DNA of 64,000 bases from Methyloligella sp. GL2 (GTDB lineage: Bacteria; Pseudomonadota; Alphaproteobacteria; Rhizobiales; Methyloligellaceae), in the NCBI RefSeq assembly GCF_013341275.1, contig NZ_CP054476.1, positions 248,001 to 312,000 on the forward strand, in the 5' to 3' direction. Of this stretch, positions 37,808 to 46,806 are shown in pieces. The notes beneath the pieces are model-generated. The model saw only the letters and a list, made by a program, of their open reading frames with translations. It searched no databases and was not told where the DNA came from. Made by a program: the position numbers and the translations under genes. Each line of letters begins with the position of its first letter. Position 1 is the first letter of the stretch.

Positions 37808-38146
37808 CTATGACGCGCAGCAAGAGGTGAGATCGGCGATGATCGGCGCGCAGATCTCCGCCCGCCCCTTGCAGCAATCCTTCAGCAGATAGGAGACCAG
37901 CGCGCGCAGGGCGCCGAGCTTGGCCCGGTAGATGATCTGCCGGCTGTGGCGCTCCGCTTCGATCAGGCCGGCCCGGGACAACACGCCCAAATGGCTGGAC
38001 ATGGTGTTGTGGGGCACGTCCAGCTGGCGGGCGATCTCGCCGGCGGGCAGCCCTTCCGGCTCGTGGGCGACGAGAAGCCGGAAAACCTCCAGCCGCGTGG
38101 CCTGTGCTAGAGCGCCAAGTGCGTCGATAGCCTGTTCCGATTCCAT
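37808..38146 (-). CDS. arsR: ArsR family arsenite-responsive repressor
   Basis: The 112-residue winged-helix protein starts MESEQAIDALGALAQATRLE and has the recognition helix in DVPHNTMSSHLGVLSRAGL. The classic ELCVCD metal site is missing; instead three C-terminal cysteines stand in KDCCKGRAEICAP (Cys91, Cys92, Cys99), the arrangement described for the Acidithiobacillus-type ArsR. A final Cys109-Cys110 pair adds to it. It heads the leftward ars operon, and its ATG lies inside a palindromic operator. Confidence 0.95.
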   Translation of the reverse strand: MESEQAIDALGALAQATRLEVFRLLVAHEPEGLPAGEIARQLDVPHNTMSSHLGVLSRAGLIEAERHSRQIIYRAKLGALRALVSYLLKDCCKGRAEICAPIIADLTSCCAS

Positions 38147-38169
38147 ATGTCGACTATTGTGGACATATG
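38144..38169. promoter_or_regulatory. ArsR operator overlapping the arsR start codon
   Basis: CATATGTC (38144-38151) and GACATATG (38162-38169) are perfect inverted arms around ten bases, and the inner bases pair with one mismatch. The arsR ATG is the outermost triplet of one arm on the reverse strand. ArsR bound here would block both promoter and start, as expected for negative autoregulation. Confidence 0.8.
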
Positions 38170-38360
38170 GACGAGAGTCAAGCGGCCTTTTCGGCAAAGG
38201 CTTGGGCTTCATGCGCGGCGGTGCTGTTTTGGCGGTGGGTGTGGGTGGACATCCGAAGCGCGGCGACAAGCCGGCAAGTCTTGCTACACTCCGCTTCGAA
38301 GCGCTGCCTATCCGCCGCCTTGCTTGTGGCCCGGCGCGGTCCAGGAGAAACTCGTTCCCG

Positions 38361-38891
38361 ATGTCCAACGACGCAAACTTGCCCGCCGAGACCGAAGCTG
38401 AGCGTTCCGCACTTTCGGCGCGGTCCTCGCCGTACGACGCGCTGAACCAGAAGATCGTGCAGCTGTTGCAGGTCGACGGGCGGATGAGCTTCCGCGAGAT
38501 CGCCGAGCGGCTGGACGTCTCCGAAGGCACGGTACGCAACCGCGTCACCTGGATGAAAGAGGCCGGGGTGATGACCATCGCCGCGGTGGTCGATCCGACG
38601 GTGGTGCAGTACAAGGCCGATGCCATGCTCGGCATCAAGGTCGCCCCCGGCGCCACGCCGGCCGAGGTCGCCGAGCGGCTGGGCCGGCATAGCGAGGTGG
38701 TCTATGTGCTTTGGGTCAGCGGCCGCTACGATCTTCTGGTCGAGCTGGTGCTGAGTGCCGAGGAGCAGCTGACGCCGTTCCTCACCGAGCATTGCTACGC
38801 CCGTCCGGATATCGCCTCGGTCGAGGTGATGACCGGCCTCAAGATGTATAAGAACCAGTTCCTGCTGAAGCGCTTCTTCGACGCGCCCTAA
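38361..38891 (+). CDS. Lrp/AsnC family regulator
   Basis: The 176-residue protein has an Lrp helix-turn-helix (DALNQKIVQLLQVDGRMSFR, then EIAERLDVSEGTVRNRVTWM) and a RAM effector domain (VEVMTGLKMYKNQFLLKR). About 25 extra residues precede the DNA-binding domain. ATG 38361 has AGGAGA about 12 bases upstream. It reads toward the third glutamine-synthetase-like gene, 236 bases away, which it probably controls. Confidence 0.9.
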   Translation: MSNDANLPAETEAERSALSARSSPYDALNQKIVQLLQVDGRMSFREIAERLDVSEGTVRNRVTWMKEAGVMTIAAVVDPTVVQYKADAMLGIKVAPGATPAEVAERLGRHSEVVYVLWVSGRYDLLVELVLSAEEQLTPFLTEHCYARPDIASVEVMTGLKMYKNQFLLKRFFDAP

Positions 38892-39000
38892 GCGTCGTCC
38901 CCAGATATCCCACCGGTTTTCAGCAGATTTTCCATAGGGTTACCCAACGTATTGGCGCGCGTGGCGCGTTTACGCCTTCGCAGGGCAGACCGTCCTATTT

Positions 39001-39065
39001 CTGCGCATCTCCTGTTTTTTCTGCCTCTATATTACGTTTTACGTATTTTTATATTGTGTATCTGC
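39001..39065 (+). promoter_or_regulatory. AT-rich leader with TTACGT direct repeats, possible Lrp target
   Basis: The 236-base spacer between the Lrp gene and the glutamine-synthetase-like gene becomes strongly AT-rich here. TATTACGT and TTTTACGT are spaced one after the other at 39030-39045, and TATATTGTG follows. It is the best candidate for promoter and Lrp-binding sites, but no exact consensus can be shown by eye. Confidence 0.35.
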
Positions 39066-39127
39066 GTATTCCGCATTTCACTAGCGGAAGCCAAACGCAA
39101 TCCGCACTCAGTTGGGGGAGATGCATC

Positions 39128-40543
39128 ATGACCGCCTATGCCGAGACATTTGCCGAGGCCCTGCCGTCGGAGGCCCGTGTCGCCGAGGTGCGGCGCGAGC
39201 TGGAAGCCGCCGGGGTGCAATACATTTTCTCCTGCTGGATCGATCTGTTCGGCCAACCCAAGACCAAGCCGGTGCCGATCTGCGATTTCGAAGATCTCTG
39301 CATGGGCAAGGGGCCGCAATTCGCCACCCATTCGATCTCCTTCGTGCCGGAGCTGACCCCGGCCGATCCGGATCAGGTGATGGTGCCCGATCTCGACGCG
39401 ATTTATGTCTGCCCGTGGGATCCTTCCGTCGCCATCATCTTCGCCGACCTCTTCTGGGAGGGCGCACCCTATAATGTCTGCTCGCGCCAGGCGCTGAAGC
39501 GGGCGATGTTTGAGGCGAAGCAAAAGGGCTATCTCGGCTTTGCCGGGGTGGAGCCGGAATTCATCGTCATGCGTTATGACGAGGACGGCCAACCGGTCAA
39601 AGCGATCGACACCGATCCGCAGCACGGGCTTCGCCCGCGGCGCCAGGCGTTCGGCTACGACGTGGAGCATTCGCTCGATTCTATGGCCTTCTTCAAGCCG
39701 GTGATCGAGATGCTGAACGGGCTCGGCTGGGAGCTGCACGACGTGGTCGCCGAGGGGGCCTATTCCCAATTCGAGCTGGATTTCGGCTTCACCGATCTTC
39801 TCGGCATGGCGGACCGGCTGGTGTTCCTGCGCATCCTGTTAAAGGAGGTGGCGAAGGATCTCGGCATGTTCGTCACCTTCATGCCGAAGCCGACGCAAGG
39901 CGATTGGCGCTCCGGCGCGCATATCAATTTCTCGCTGCAGGCTGCCGACAATCCCGGCGTGAACCTGTTCGGCTCCAAGCAAGAGGGCTGGAGCAAACCG
40001 GCGCTCTCCGCCGTCGCCGGGCTGATGGCTCACGGCGAAGCGCTGACCGCAATCACCTGCTCGACGGTCAATTCCTATAACGGGCTGGTGCCGCGGGTCG
40101 GCGGGTTCGAAGGCGGCACCGTCACCTGGGCGCCGACCAACATCACCTACGGCCATAACAACCGCTCGGCGCAGTTCCGCCTGCCGCAGAACCGCTACTG
40201 CATCGAGAACCGCGCCGCCGATATGTGCATGAACCCCTATCTGGCTTTCGCCATGACGCTTGGCGCCGCGCTGGAAGGGGTGACGGGGGAGATGGATCCG
40301 GGGCCTGCGACGGACCGCGATCTCTATGCCATGACGCAAGAAGAGTTCGATGCGCTTGGCATCAAGCGGCTGCCGCGCAATCTGATGATGGCGACGGAGG
40401 CGCTACGTGCCGATCCGTTAGCCGAAGCCGTACTCGGGCCGGTGATGCTGAACTCCTATCTGGCCTACAAAACGGATGAGTGGGAGCGCTATCACCAAGC
40501 GGTCACCGATTGGGAGGTGAACGAGTATCTGCGGCTCTACTAA
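39128..40543 (+). CDS. Glutamine-synthetase-like ligase (third paralogue)
   Basis: The 471-residue protein is a more distant member of the same GS branch. It has GVEPEFIVMRYDEDG, VAEGAYSQFELDFGFTD, SGAHINFSLQAADN, STVNSYNGLVPRVGGFEGG, VTWAPTNITYGHNNRS and ENRAADMCMNPYLAFAM. The flap glutamate is again replaced in a TWAP motif, and the lysine of NSYKRL is absent (NSYNGL). Gamma-glutamylation of an amine is likelier than glutamine synthesis. ATG 39128 follows GGGGGAGATG. Regulated probably by the adjacent Lrp protein. Confidence 0.83.
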   Translation: MTAYAETFAEALPSEARVAEVRRELEAAGVQYIFSCWIDLFGQPKTKPVPICDFEDLCMGKGPQFATHSISFVPELTPADPDQVMVPDLDAIYVCPWDPSVAIIFADLFWEGAPYNVCSRQALKRAMFEAKQKGYLGFAGVEPEFIVMRYDEDGQPVKAIDTDPQHGLRPRRQAFGYDVEHSLDSMAFFKPVIEMLNGLGWELHDVVAEGAYSQFELDFGFTDLLGMADRLVFLRILLKEVAKDLGMFVTFMPKPTQGDWRSGAHINFSLQAADNPGVNLFGSKQEGWSKPALSAVAGLMAHGEALTAITCSTVNSYNGLVPRVGGFEGGTVTWAPTNITYGHNNRSAQFRLPQNRYCIENRAADMCMNPYLAFAMTLGAALEGVTGEMDPGPATDRDLYAMTQEEFDALGIKRLPRNLMMATEALRADPLAEAVLGPVMLNSYLAYKTDEWERYHQAVTDWEVNEYLRLY

Positions 40544-40551
40544 GCCGCGCC

Positions 40552-41763
40552 TTACACGCCTGCGGGGATGGCGAAGATGATCACCACCAGAGCCAGAGCT
40601 ACGGCGAAGCCGAACAGGGCCACAAGCCAATAGTCCTTGCGCCGCCAGGCCGACAGCGCCGCCTGCAAGGATTGCAGCGCGTAATAGGCGACGAACACTT
40701 TCGAGGCGTAGGTGATGATCTGATAGATATCGGCGACCCAGGTGATGGCGATGGCGGCGATCGCGGTGATCAGATTGCCGAGCTCGACCTTGACCCGGTG
40801 TCCAGTGCTCTCCGACATTAGCCCGCCCGCGCCATTCATATCGGCGACGGCGGCGGAGAATTGCGAGGCGAGCGCCACGATGATGATCATCGGCGCCACC
40901 GCCGCACCGAGCGGGGCCAGCATATCGATGATCGCCGTCTCGCCACCTTCCGCCGGCAGGCGCCCGGTGAAATAGGGCGTCACCAGCAGGATGAAGAGGC
41001 CATAGATGGCGGTGGAGATCCATTGCGCCCAGCGCATGGTCTTGACCCGAGTCTTGGGATCGTAGCCGCCCGAGAGATAGCGGGAGGTTTCGAAGCCCTG
41101 CACCAGGATCACCAGCCCGAGCAGCATCTCCACCTCTTTGAAGCCGCGCGGGTGGGGGGTGAGATGCCAGCCGAAATCGCCGGCGGAAAGCGCGATCACG
41201 GTCGCGGCAATCAGCGCGGCGAACAGCCCGCCGATCACCGAAAGCTTCAGCCCGACGGCGCCGAGCTCCAGCCGCTCCAGCGCGTCGAGCCCTCCGCGCA
41301 GGCCGATCAGCCCGATGCCGCCGATGACGATGGTGGCGGCGATCTTGATCCAGACCGGGTTGGTGAGGTCGTCGATGCGCAGCGCAAAAGCGGCGAAGAG
41401 ATTGAGGTAGTAGGTGACGGAAACGAAATAGGCGAGCAGCAGGGCAAGCTCGGAAGCCCGCTCCAGCACCTGCACCGAGGCGCGCGGCTTGTCGGCAAGC
41501 TCCGGCTCGACATGGAGGATGTTGTGGCGGATGGCGGCGCCGAACAGATAGCCCGCACCGCACAGGCCGAGCATGGCGACCCAGGCCAGCTCGCCGGCGG
41601 CATGGCCGAGAATCGGGCCGGCAACCAGAAACCCGGAACCGATGATAGAGGCCAGCGGGGTGACCGTGGCCTGCCAATTCTGCGATTTCAGAAGCTTCGG
41701 ATTGAAGAAGATGCCGGTGCACAGCAGGGCGACGAGCACGAGGCAGATATTGGTCGCCGTCAT
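40552..41763 (-). CDS. APC-type amino-acid/amine permease-like membrane protein
   Basis: The 403-residue protein has about eleven hydrophobic segments. An N-terminal IIGSGFLVAGPILGHAAGEL resembles the glycine-rich first helix of APC transporters. An internal segment, VQGFETSRYLSGGYDPKTRV, also fits the superfamily. I cannot name a close family. It is convergent with the glutamine-synthetase-like gene (8 bases between stops), which suggests but does not prove a shared amine substrate. Confidence 0.6.
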   Translation of the reverse strand: MTATNICLVLVALLCTGIFFNPKLLKSQNWQATVTPLASIIGSGFLVAGPILGHAAGELAWVAMLGLCGAGYLFGAAIRHNILHVEPELADKPRASVQVLERASELALLLAYFVSVTYYLNLFAAFALRIDDLTNPVWIKIAATIVIGGIGLIGLRGGLDALERLELGAVGLKLSVIGGLFAALIAATVIALSAGDFGWHLTPHPRGFKEVEMLLGLVILVQGFETSRYLSGGYDPKTRVKTMRWAQWISTAIYGLFILLVTPYFTGRLPAEGGETAIIDMLAPLGAAVAPMIIIVALASQFSAAVADMNGAGGLMSESTGHRVKVELGNLITAIAAIAITWVADIYQIITYASKVFVAYYALQSLQAALSAWRRKDYWLVALFGFAVALALVVIIFAIPAGV

Positions 41764-41818
41764 TGAACTCCCCGAAGACTGCGGCTTGGCGCTTTTGAAT
41801 CAGCTCGCAATTACCGCG

Positions 41819-42727
41819 TCAACTGCACGGAAGCGGCCGCGCGGCTGCGATCAGCGCATCGAACGCCGCCTCGGCCTTGGTGGTGCTGCGCTCCTTATGG
41901 CCAAGCCGATAGAAGCAGCGCTTGGGAAGCGGGAAGGCGAGAGGCACCAGAGACCCGGATTCAAGATTTGCGGCGACGACAAGTTCCGACAGGATTGCCG
42001 CAGCCTTGCCCGACTCGATGGCGGCGCGCACGGCCTCGTTGGACGGAAGCTCCAGCACGATATCCAGATCGGCGAGATCCACGCCCTGCTCGGCCAACGC
42101 CGCTTCGGTCAGCACGCGGGTGCCGGAGCCGGGCTCGCGGAACACCCAGGGCAGCGCTTTCAGCTGCGCCGCGGTGAGCGGTGCGCCGCCGAGCTGTTCG
42201 GCCAGCGCCTTGCTGGCGGCAAGAACGAGCTGATCCTTGCCGACGCATTCGGCGGACAGTGTGGGGTGATCGATCTCCGCTTCGATGAAACCGATATCGG
42301 CACTGCGGTCCTGCACCGCGGCGACGACGCTCGCGGTGTTGCCGATGCTCAGGCTCAAACTGATGCCGGGATTTTCTGCACGGTAGCGCTGCATCAGCGG
42401 CGGCAGCCAATAGCTGGCGACGGTCTGGCTGGCGGCAAGCTTCAGGCTGCCCCGCTTCAGCCCGGCGAGATCGGCGAGCACCTGCTCGGCCGCCGCGGCC
42501 CGGGCCAGCACGCCGCGGGCCTCGACCAGGAATAAGCGCCCCGCCTCGGTGAGCGCGATATTGCGCCCCACGCGATCGAACAGCTTCACCGCATGGCGCG
42601 CCTCCAGCGCCGCCACCGCCGCACTCACCGCCGACTGGGTGAGATGCAACTCGGCAGCGGCGCGGGTGACGTGCTCATGCTCGGCGACGGCAACGAAGAT
42701 GCGGAGCTGCTCCAGGGTCATACGCAT
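41819..42727 (-). CDS. LysR family regulator, downstream of yeiH-like gene
   Basis: The 302-residue protein has a LysR winged helix (MTLEQLRIFVAVAEHEHVTRA, ELHLTQSAVSAAVAALEARH) and a periplasmic-binding-type effector domain. It starts three bases after the YeiH gene stop, so the two genes form one operon. In enterobacteria YeiE (LysR) regulates yeiH; this is the same pairing. Effector is unknown, possibly sulfite or a related oxyanion. Confidence 0.9.
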   Translation of the reverse strand: MRMTLEQLRIFVAVAEHEHVTRAAAELHLTQSAVSAAVAALEARHAVKLFDRVGRNIALTEAGRLFLVEARGVLARAAAAEQVLADLAGLKRGSLKLAASQTVASYWLPPLMQRYRAENPGISLSLSIGNTASVVAAVQDRSADIGFIEAEIDHPTLSAECVGKDQLVLAASKALAEQLGGAPLTAAQLKALPWVFREPGSGTRVLTEAALAEQGVDLADLDIVLELPSNEAVRAAIESGKAAAILSELVVAANLESGSLVPLAFPLPKRCFYRLGHKERSTTKAEAAFDALIAAARPLPCS

Positions 42728-42730
42728 GTT

Positions 42731-43786
42731 CTACATCATCAGCTTCACCAGCAGCAGGCTAAAGCTGGCGATGAAGAGAAACGCACCGGCACCGACAAGC
42801 AGCGGACGCAGCCCCTTGGCGCGCAACTTGGCGATATCGGTCTCCAGCCCCATGGCGGCAAGCGCCATGGAGAGCAGCACCGTGGTGGCCGGCACGAGGA
42901 CGGATTTCGCCTCAGTGGGAATCGGAACCGCGCTGTTGATGGCGATCACGGCGACGAAGCCGAGCACGAACCAAGGCAGCGGCAGCCGCTTTCCTTTGCC
43001 GCCCGTCCCGTTGCTGCGATGGCGGGAGGCGACGATGCCGAGGCTGATCACCATGGGCGCCAGCAGCATGACGCGGGAGAGTTTGGCGATGGTGCCGAAA
43101 TCGCCCGATTGCTGGCCGTCCTGATAGGCGGCGGCGACGACCTGCGCGACCTCGTGGATCGAACTGCCGGCCCAGAGGCCGAATTCGTGGGGCGACAGAT
43201 GCAACAGACCCGGCAGCAGCGGATAGGTCACCATGGCGATGGAGCCGAACACGGTGACGCAAGCCACGGCATAGGCGACATCCTCGTCCGGCGCCTCGGT
43301 AACGGTGTCGGTGGCGATCACCGCCGAAGCGCCGCAGATCGAGGTGCCGGCGGCGATGAGCTGGGTGAGCTTTTCTTCCACCTTCAGCCGGCGTCCGAGC
43401 CACAGGGTGAAGGCGAAGGTGGCAAGAAGCGTGAGGACGATCACTAGAAGCCCGCGCCCGCCGACCGCGACGACCTGCGCGGCGGTGAGCTGGAAGCCGA
43501 GCAGGATGACGCCGAGGCGGAGCACGCGGCGGAGCGAGAAGGCGACCCCGGGCTTGGCCCAGGCGGGCGTGCCGACGAGGTTATGGGCGGCGATGCCGAT
43601 GAGGATCGCCAGGATCATCGGGCTCAGCGCCGAGATGCCGGGTATCGCGTGCAGGGCAAAGGCAGCAGCAGCGATGCCGCCTGTGAGCAGCAGGCCGGGG
43701 AGGAGACCGGTGAGAGACGGCGCAGCGGCGGTTTCCGCCGTCTGCGTTTCGCGCGTCTCTACAGCTTCGAGTTGGGTCGATGGCAT
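42731..43786 (-). CDS. YeiH family (UPF0324) putative sulfate/sulfite-related transporter
   Basis: The 351-residue membrane protein has about ten helices and the YeiH markers [53 protein letters not shown] and [20 protein letters not shown]. Family members are annotated as putative sulfate exporters, without firm proof. ATG 43786 was selected since AAGGAG stands six bases before it. A palindrome lies about 75 bases upstream. Confidence 0.9.
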   Translation of the reverse strand: MPSTQLEAVETRETQTAETAAAPSLTGLLPGLLLTGGIAAAAFALHAIPGISALSPMILAILIGIAAHNLVGTPAWAKPGVAFSLRRVLRLGVILLGFQLTAAQVVAVGGRGLLVIVLTLLATFAFTLWLGRRLKVEEKLTQLIAAGTSICGASAVIATDTVTEAPDEDVAYAVACVTVFGSIAMVTYPLLPGLLHLSPHEFGLWAGSSIHEVAQVVAAAYQDGQQSGDFGTIAKLSRVMLLAPMVISLGIVASRHRSNGTGGKGKRLPLPWFVLGFVAVIAINSAVPIPTEAKSVLVPATTVLLSMALAAMGLETDIAKLRAKGLRPLLVGAGAFLFIASFSLLLVKLMM

Positions 43787-43859
43787 GTCCGGCTCCTTGT
43801 CTTGAGCCGAACATGGCGTCACGCTTTCATTCGATCCAACGCATTATATTTTACGCAAT

Positions 43860-43876
43860 GTTCGATTTTTACGAAC
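43860..43876. promoter_or_regulatory. Inverted repeat GTTCG-N7-CGAAC in the yeiH leader
   Basis: GTTCG and CGAAC flank the AT-only spacer ATTTTTA, in an AT-rich patch (43845-43880) that also holds repeated ACGCA. It lies in the divergent spacer between the yeiH-like and methyltransferase genes and is a candidate binding site for the LysR encoded downstream of yeiH. Confidence 0.45.
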
Positions 43877-43981
43877 GATTGTCGCGCGCCATGCGGCGAA
43901 TGCGCAGCGTGGCATGGACCTCCCGCGGCGCATCCCCATATTGGCTTTCGACAATGCGAGGCGCGAGAGAAGGGAGTTTCG

Positions 43982-44605
43982 ATGGACAATCCATTGCACG
44001 CCGCCAAGGATTTCTGGAACGAGCGCTATGCGGCGCCGGGGTATCGCTTCGGCACCGAGCCGGCGCTGTTTCTGCAAGAGCAGGCGAGCTATCTGACGCA
44101 AGGCGCCAAGGCGCTGGCGGTCGCCGATGGCGAGGGGCGGAATTCCGTCTTCCTCGCCGAGAAGGGGCTTTCGGTGACGGCGATGGACGCGTCCGATATC
44201 GGCGTGGAGAAGGCCAAGGCGCTGGCCAAGGAGCGCGATGTTACGATCGATTTCCGCCTCGCCAATCTCTTCGACTGGCAATGGGAGCCGGAAACTTACG
44301 ACGTGGTCGCGGCGATCTTCTTCCAATTCGTGCCGCCGCATCGCCGCCCCGCGGTCTTCGCCGGGATCAAGCAGACCCTGAAGCCCGGCGGGATCTTGCT
44401 GCTGCACGGCTATACGCCGAAGCAGATCGAATACGGCACGGGCGGCCCGCCGGACCCGGAGAACATGTACACCGAAGAGATGCTGCGGGAGGCCTTCGGC
44501 GATATGGAGATCCTGCGGCTTAGCGCCTATGAGCGGGAGATCGAGGAGGGCACCGGGCATAAGGGCATGTCGGCGCTGATCGATCTGGTGGCGCGAAAAC
44601 GCTAA
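43982..44605 (+). CDS. Class I SAM-dependent methyltransferase (TehB-like)
   Basis: The 207-residue protein starts DFWNERYAAPGYRFGTEPA, as in TehB-like methyltransferases, and has a SAM site of the reduced form ALAVADGEGRNSVFLAEKG, an acidic strand end VTAMDASDIG, and LKPGGILLLHGYTPKQIEYG. Relatives are linked to tellurite or selenite resistance or to thiol methylation. The substrate cannot be fixed here. GAAGGGAG precedes the ATG. Confidence 0.88.
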   Translation: MDNPLHAAKDFWNERYAAPGYRFGTEPALFLQEQASYLTQGAKALAVADGEGRNSVFLAEKGLSVTAMDASDIGVEKAKALAKERDVTIDFRLANLFDWQWEPETYDVVAAIFFQFVPPHRRPAVFAGIKQTLKPGGILLLHGYTPKQIEYGTGGPPDPENMYTEEMLREAFGDMEILRLSAYEREIEEGTGHKGMSALIDLVARKR

Positions 44606-44685
44606 AGCGGGAAACCTGCCGGCGCCACCTGCCGCCCGGCGGGTGAATCAGCCTATGATCGCCCCTTGAAGGGAGGCGTTCGGCA

Positions 44686-45735
44686 ATGGCTGACAAGACG
44701 GCGTTCAAGCGCGACGATCTCAGGGCGATGCTCCACCTGCGCTGGCGGGAAGGGTTTCGCGACGCCACCGCCACGGCGGCGGCCGCGGGGCTGGCCTTCT
44801 TCCTGGCGCAAGAGATCTTCGGCCATCCGCGGCCGGTTTTCGCGGCGATTGCCGCCATCATCTGCCTGGCGCCGGGGCTTCCCAATCACGTGCGCCAAGC
44901 GGCGGGGCTGATGGCCGGCGTCGCCATCGGCATCGTGGTCGGTGAGATCGCCCTGACAATTCCCGATATCGTACCCCTGGCGCGCATGCTGGGTGCGGCG
45001 TTCTTCTCGATCCTGATCGCCTCTTTGTTCGGCGTGCCGCCGGTGGTGCCAATCCAGGCCGGGGTCTCGGCGGTGCTGGTGCTCGCGATCGGCTCCGATA
45101 CGGCCGGCTTCGTGCGGCTGGCCGATGTCGCCATCGGCGCGTCGGTCGGGCTTCTATTCAGCCAGGTGCTGATGACGCCGGATCCTCTGGTCGGCATCAA
45201 CACGGCAGCGCAGAAGCTGCTGCGCGATCTGGCCGGCGGTCTTCGCGGCTGTGCCGAAGCGCTGCGGACAGACGACGAGGAGGATGCGAAGGCGGCGCTG
45301 CACGAACTGTCGGTGGCCCATGCCGATCTCGTGATGCTCGGCACCGGCATTCAGGCGGCGCGCTCCGATGCCCGCTGGTCGGTGCGCGGGCGGCTTGCCG
45401 CGGTCACGGTGCAGGAGCTCGCCGCCCGCTATTCGCGCCATGCGATCCGGCTCTACGCCTCTTCGCTGCTGTTCGCCGAGGCACTGGCCAATGCTTTGCG
45501 CAAAGGCGCCGGACCGCCGCCGGAGGCGCTGCGGGAGCGTGTGCTGCAAATCGCCGAACGCTGCGAAGCACTGGCGGAACGCGGCTCGTTCGGCCCGCAA
45601 GAGTCTATGCAAGGTCTGCCGCCGCTGACCGGCATCACGCCGGAGGATCCGCTCTGGCGCCCTGCGCTGGCGCGCCTCGCCCTGATGGAGGAGGCGCTGG
45701 CCGCGTTCGGCCGCGATCCCCGGGATTCGGTTTAG
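44686..45735 (+). CDS. FUSC family membrane protein
   Basis: The 349-residue protein has an N-terminal block of six hydrophobic segments typical of the fusaric-acid-resistance/aromatic-exporter family (AAGLAFFLAQEIFGHPRPVF, then AAIAAIICLAPGLPNHVRQA), followed by a cytosolic helical domain of about 190 residues. Family members export aromatic acids, but this is a short form without a second membrane half. It is convergent with the PhyH gene. Confidence 0.85.
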   Translation: MADKTAFKRDDLRAMLHLRWREGFRDATATAAAAGLAFFLAQEIFGHPRPVFAAIAAIICLAPGLPNHVRQAAGLMAGVAIGIVVGEIALTIPDIVPLARMLGAAFFSILIASLFGVPPVVPIQAGVSAVLVLAIGSDTAGFVRLADVAIGASVGLLFSQVLMTPDPLVGINTAAQKLLRDLAGGLRGCAEALRTDDEEDAKAALHELSVAHADLVMLGTGIQAARSDARWSVRGRLAAVTVQELAARYSRHAIRLYASSLLFAEALANALRKGAGPPPEALRERVLQIAERCEALAERGSFGPQESMQGLPPLTGITPEDPLWRPALARLALMEEALAAFGRDPRDSV

Positions 45736-45738
45736 AGA

Positions 45739-46629
45739 CTACGCGGCGCTTGCCGCCGCCTCTCTGACGAAGGGGCCGCGCGCCACATACTCATCGAGGC
45801 CCGGCGTGCGATAGCCGCTGCGATGCCAGGTGATGGGGAAGTGGCTCTCTTCCACCTCGTTGGAGCCGAAGCGCATATAGCGGCCATACATCGGGCCGTT
45901 GCCAACGCCGAAATTCTCGGGTGCGAATTTCACATCCGACGAGACCATGTGAATGGCGATGCTCCGCCGCGGCACATCCATGGCGTTGATACGCGAGCCG
46001 TGCCACAGCCAGCCATCGTGGAAGGCGCCGCCGCCGGGCGGCACCTCGATCGGCACCAGCTCCATTTCGTAGCCTTGCGACTCGGCCCATTCGCGGGCTT
46101 CTTTCAGATCGTCCTCGGGGCCGTGGAATTTCAGGATCGGCTGCGCTTCGCCCCATTTATGGGAGCCGCGGATATACATCAGCGTGCCGCCTTCGGCTGT
46201 CGTCTTGTCCAGCGCGATCCAGCAGCTGGCCATGCCGGGCTTGTCGAACCAGGTGGCGTACATGCTGTCCTGGTGGAAACCGATGGGGCGGCCTTCCGGC
46301 GGCTTCCACAGCAGGTTGTCGACCATCAGCCGGGCGCCGTCCCAGCCGCCGAGGCGGGCGCAGGCCTCGCCGATGCCGGCATCCATGACGTTGCGCGCGA
46401 CGGTGAGATCGGCGCGCCAGCCATTGCAGATCTGCTTGGTGTAGGGTTTGCCGCCTTCAGGCAGGTTGACCTCGTCGGGCCGGACTCCGGTTTCGAACTC
46501 GCCCTTCTCGAACAGCGGCTCGTAGCGGGAGAGGACGTCTGCCGCCGCCTGCTCGCCAATAATGTCGTCGACGATGAGGAAGCCGTCGCGGCGGTATTGT
46601 TCGATCTGATCGTCGGTCAGGCTGAGCAT
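45739..46629 (-). CDS. Phytanoyl-CoA dioxygenase family (PhyH) Fe(II)/2-oxoglutarate oxygenase
   Basis: The 296-residue enzyme has the iron-binding triad in IGFHQDSMYATW (His-x-Asp) and WLWHGSRINAM (distal His), and the 2-oxoglutarate arginine in VPRRSIAIHM. Bacterial PhyH enzymes hydroxylate varied small molecules, for example ectoine or quorum-sensing-type substrates. The substrate here is unknown. GAGGAG lies before ATG 46629. An inverted repeat upstream and the neighbouring XRE-cupin gene suggest control by that regulator. Confidence 0.88.
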   Translation of the reverse strand: MLSLTDDQIEQYRRDGFLIVDDIIGEQAAADVLSRYEPLFEKGEFETGVRPDEVNLPEGGKPYTKQICNGWRADLTVARNVMDAGIGEACARLGGWDGARLMVDNLLWKPPEGRPIGFHQDSMYATWFDKPGMASCWIALDKTTAEGGTLMYIRGSHKWGEAQPILKFHGPEDDLKEAREWAESQGYEMELVPIEVPPGGGAFHDGWLWHGSRINAMDVPRRSIAIHMVSSDVKFAPENFGVGNGPMYGRYMRFGSNEVEESHFPITWHRSGYRTPGLDEYVARGPFVREAAASAA

Positions 46630-46686
46630 GCGGTCTCTCCTCGGTTTGAGATCCTTAGGCGCGCGGTTCGGGCGGCAAATCTTGCT

Positions 46687-46721
46687 TTGCATATAGCGCA
46701 ACATTTTTATTTGATATGCAA
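46687..46721. promoter_or_regulatory. TTGCATAT-N19-ATATGCAA inverted repeat before the PhyH gene
   Basis: Perfect eight-base arms at 46687-46694 and 46714-46721 flank a 19-base AT-rich spacer. On the reverse strand one arm supplies a -35-like TTGCAT and the other overlaps the likely -10 region, 60 to 90 bases before the PhyH start. The site sits between the XRE-cupin stop and the PhyH start, so it is probably a two-site operator on the PhyH promoter. Confidence 0.6.
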
Positions 46722-46806
46722 TACGCCTTGCCTGTCAACCGATCCCGCGCATCCCGCGTTGCACAGCTGCGCGGGGCGCGGGGAGCGCAAGGCGCGCGCC
46801 GGCCGC

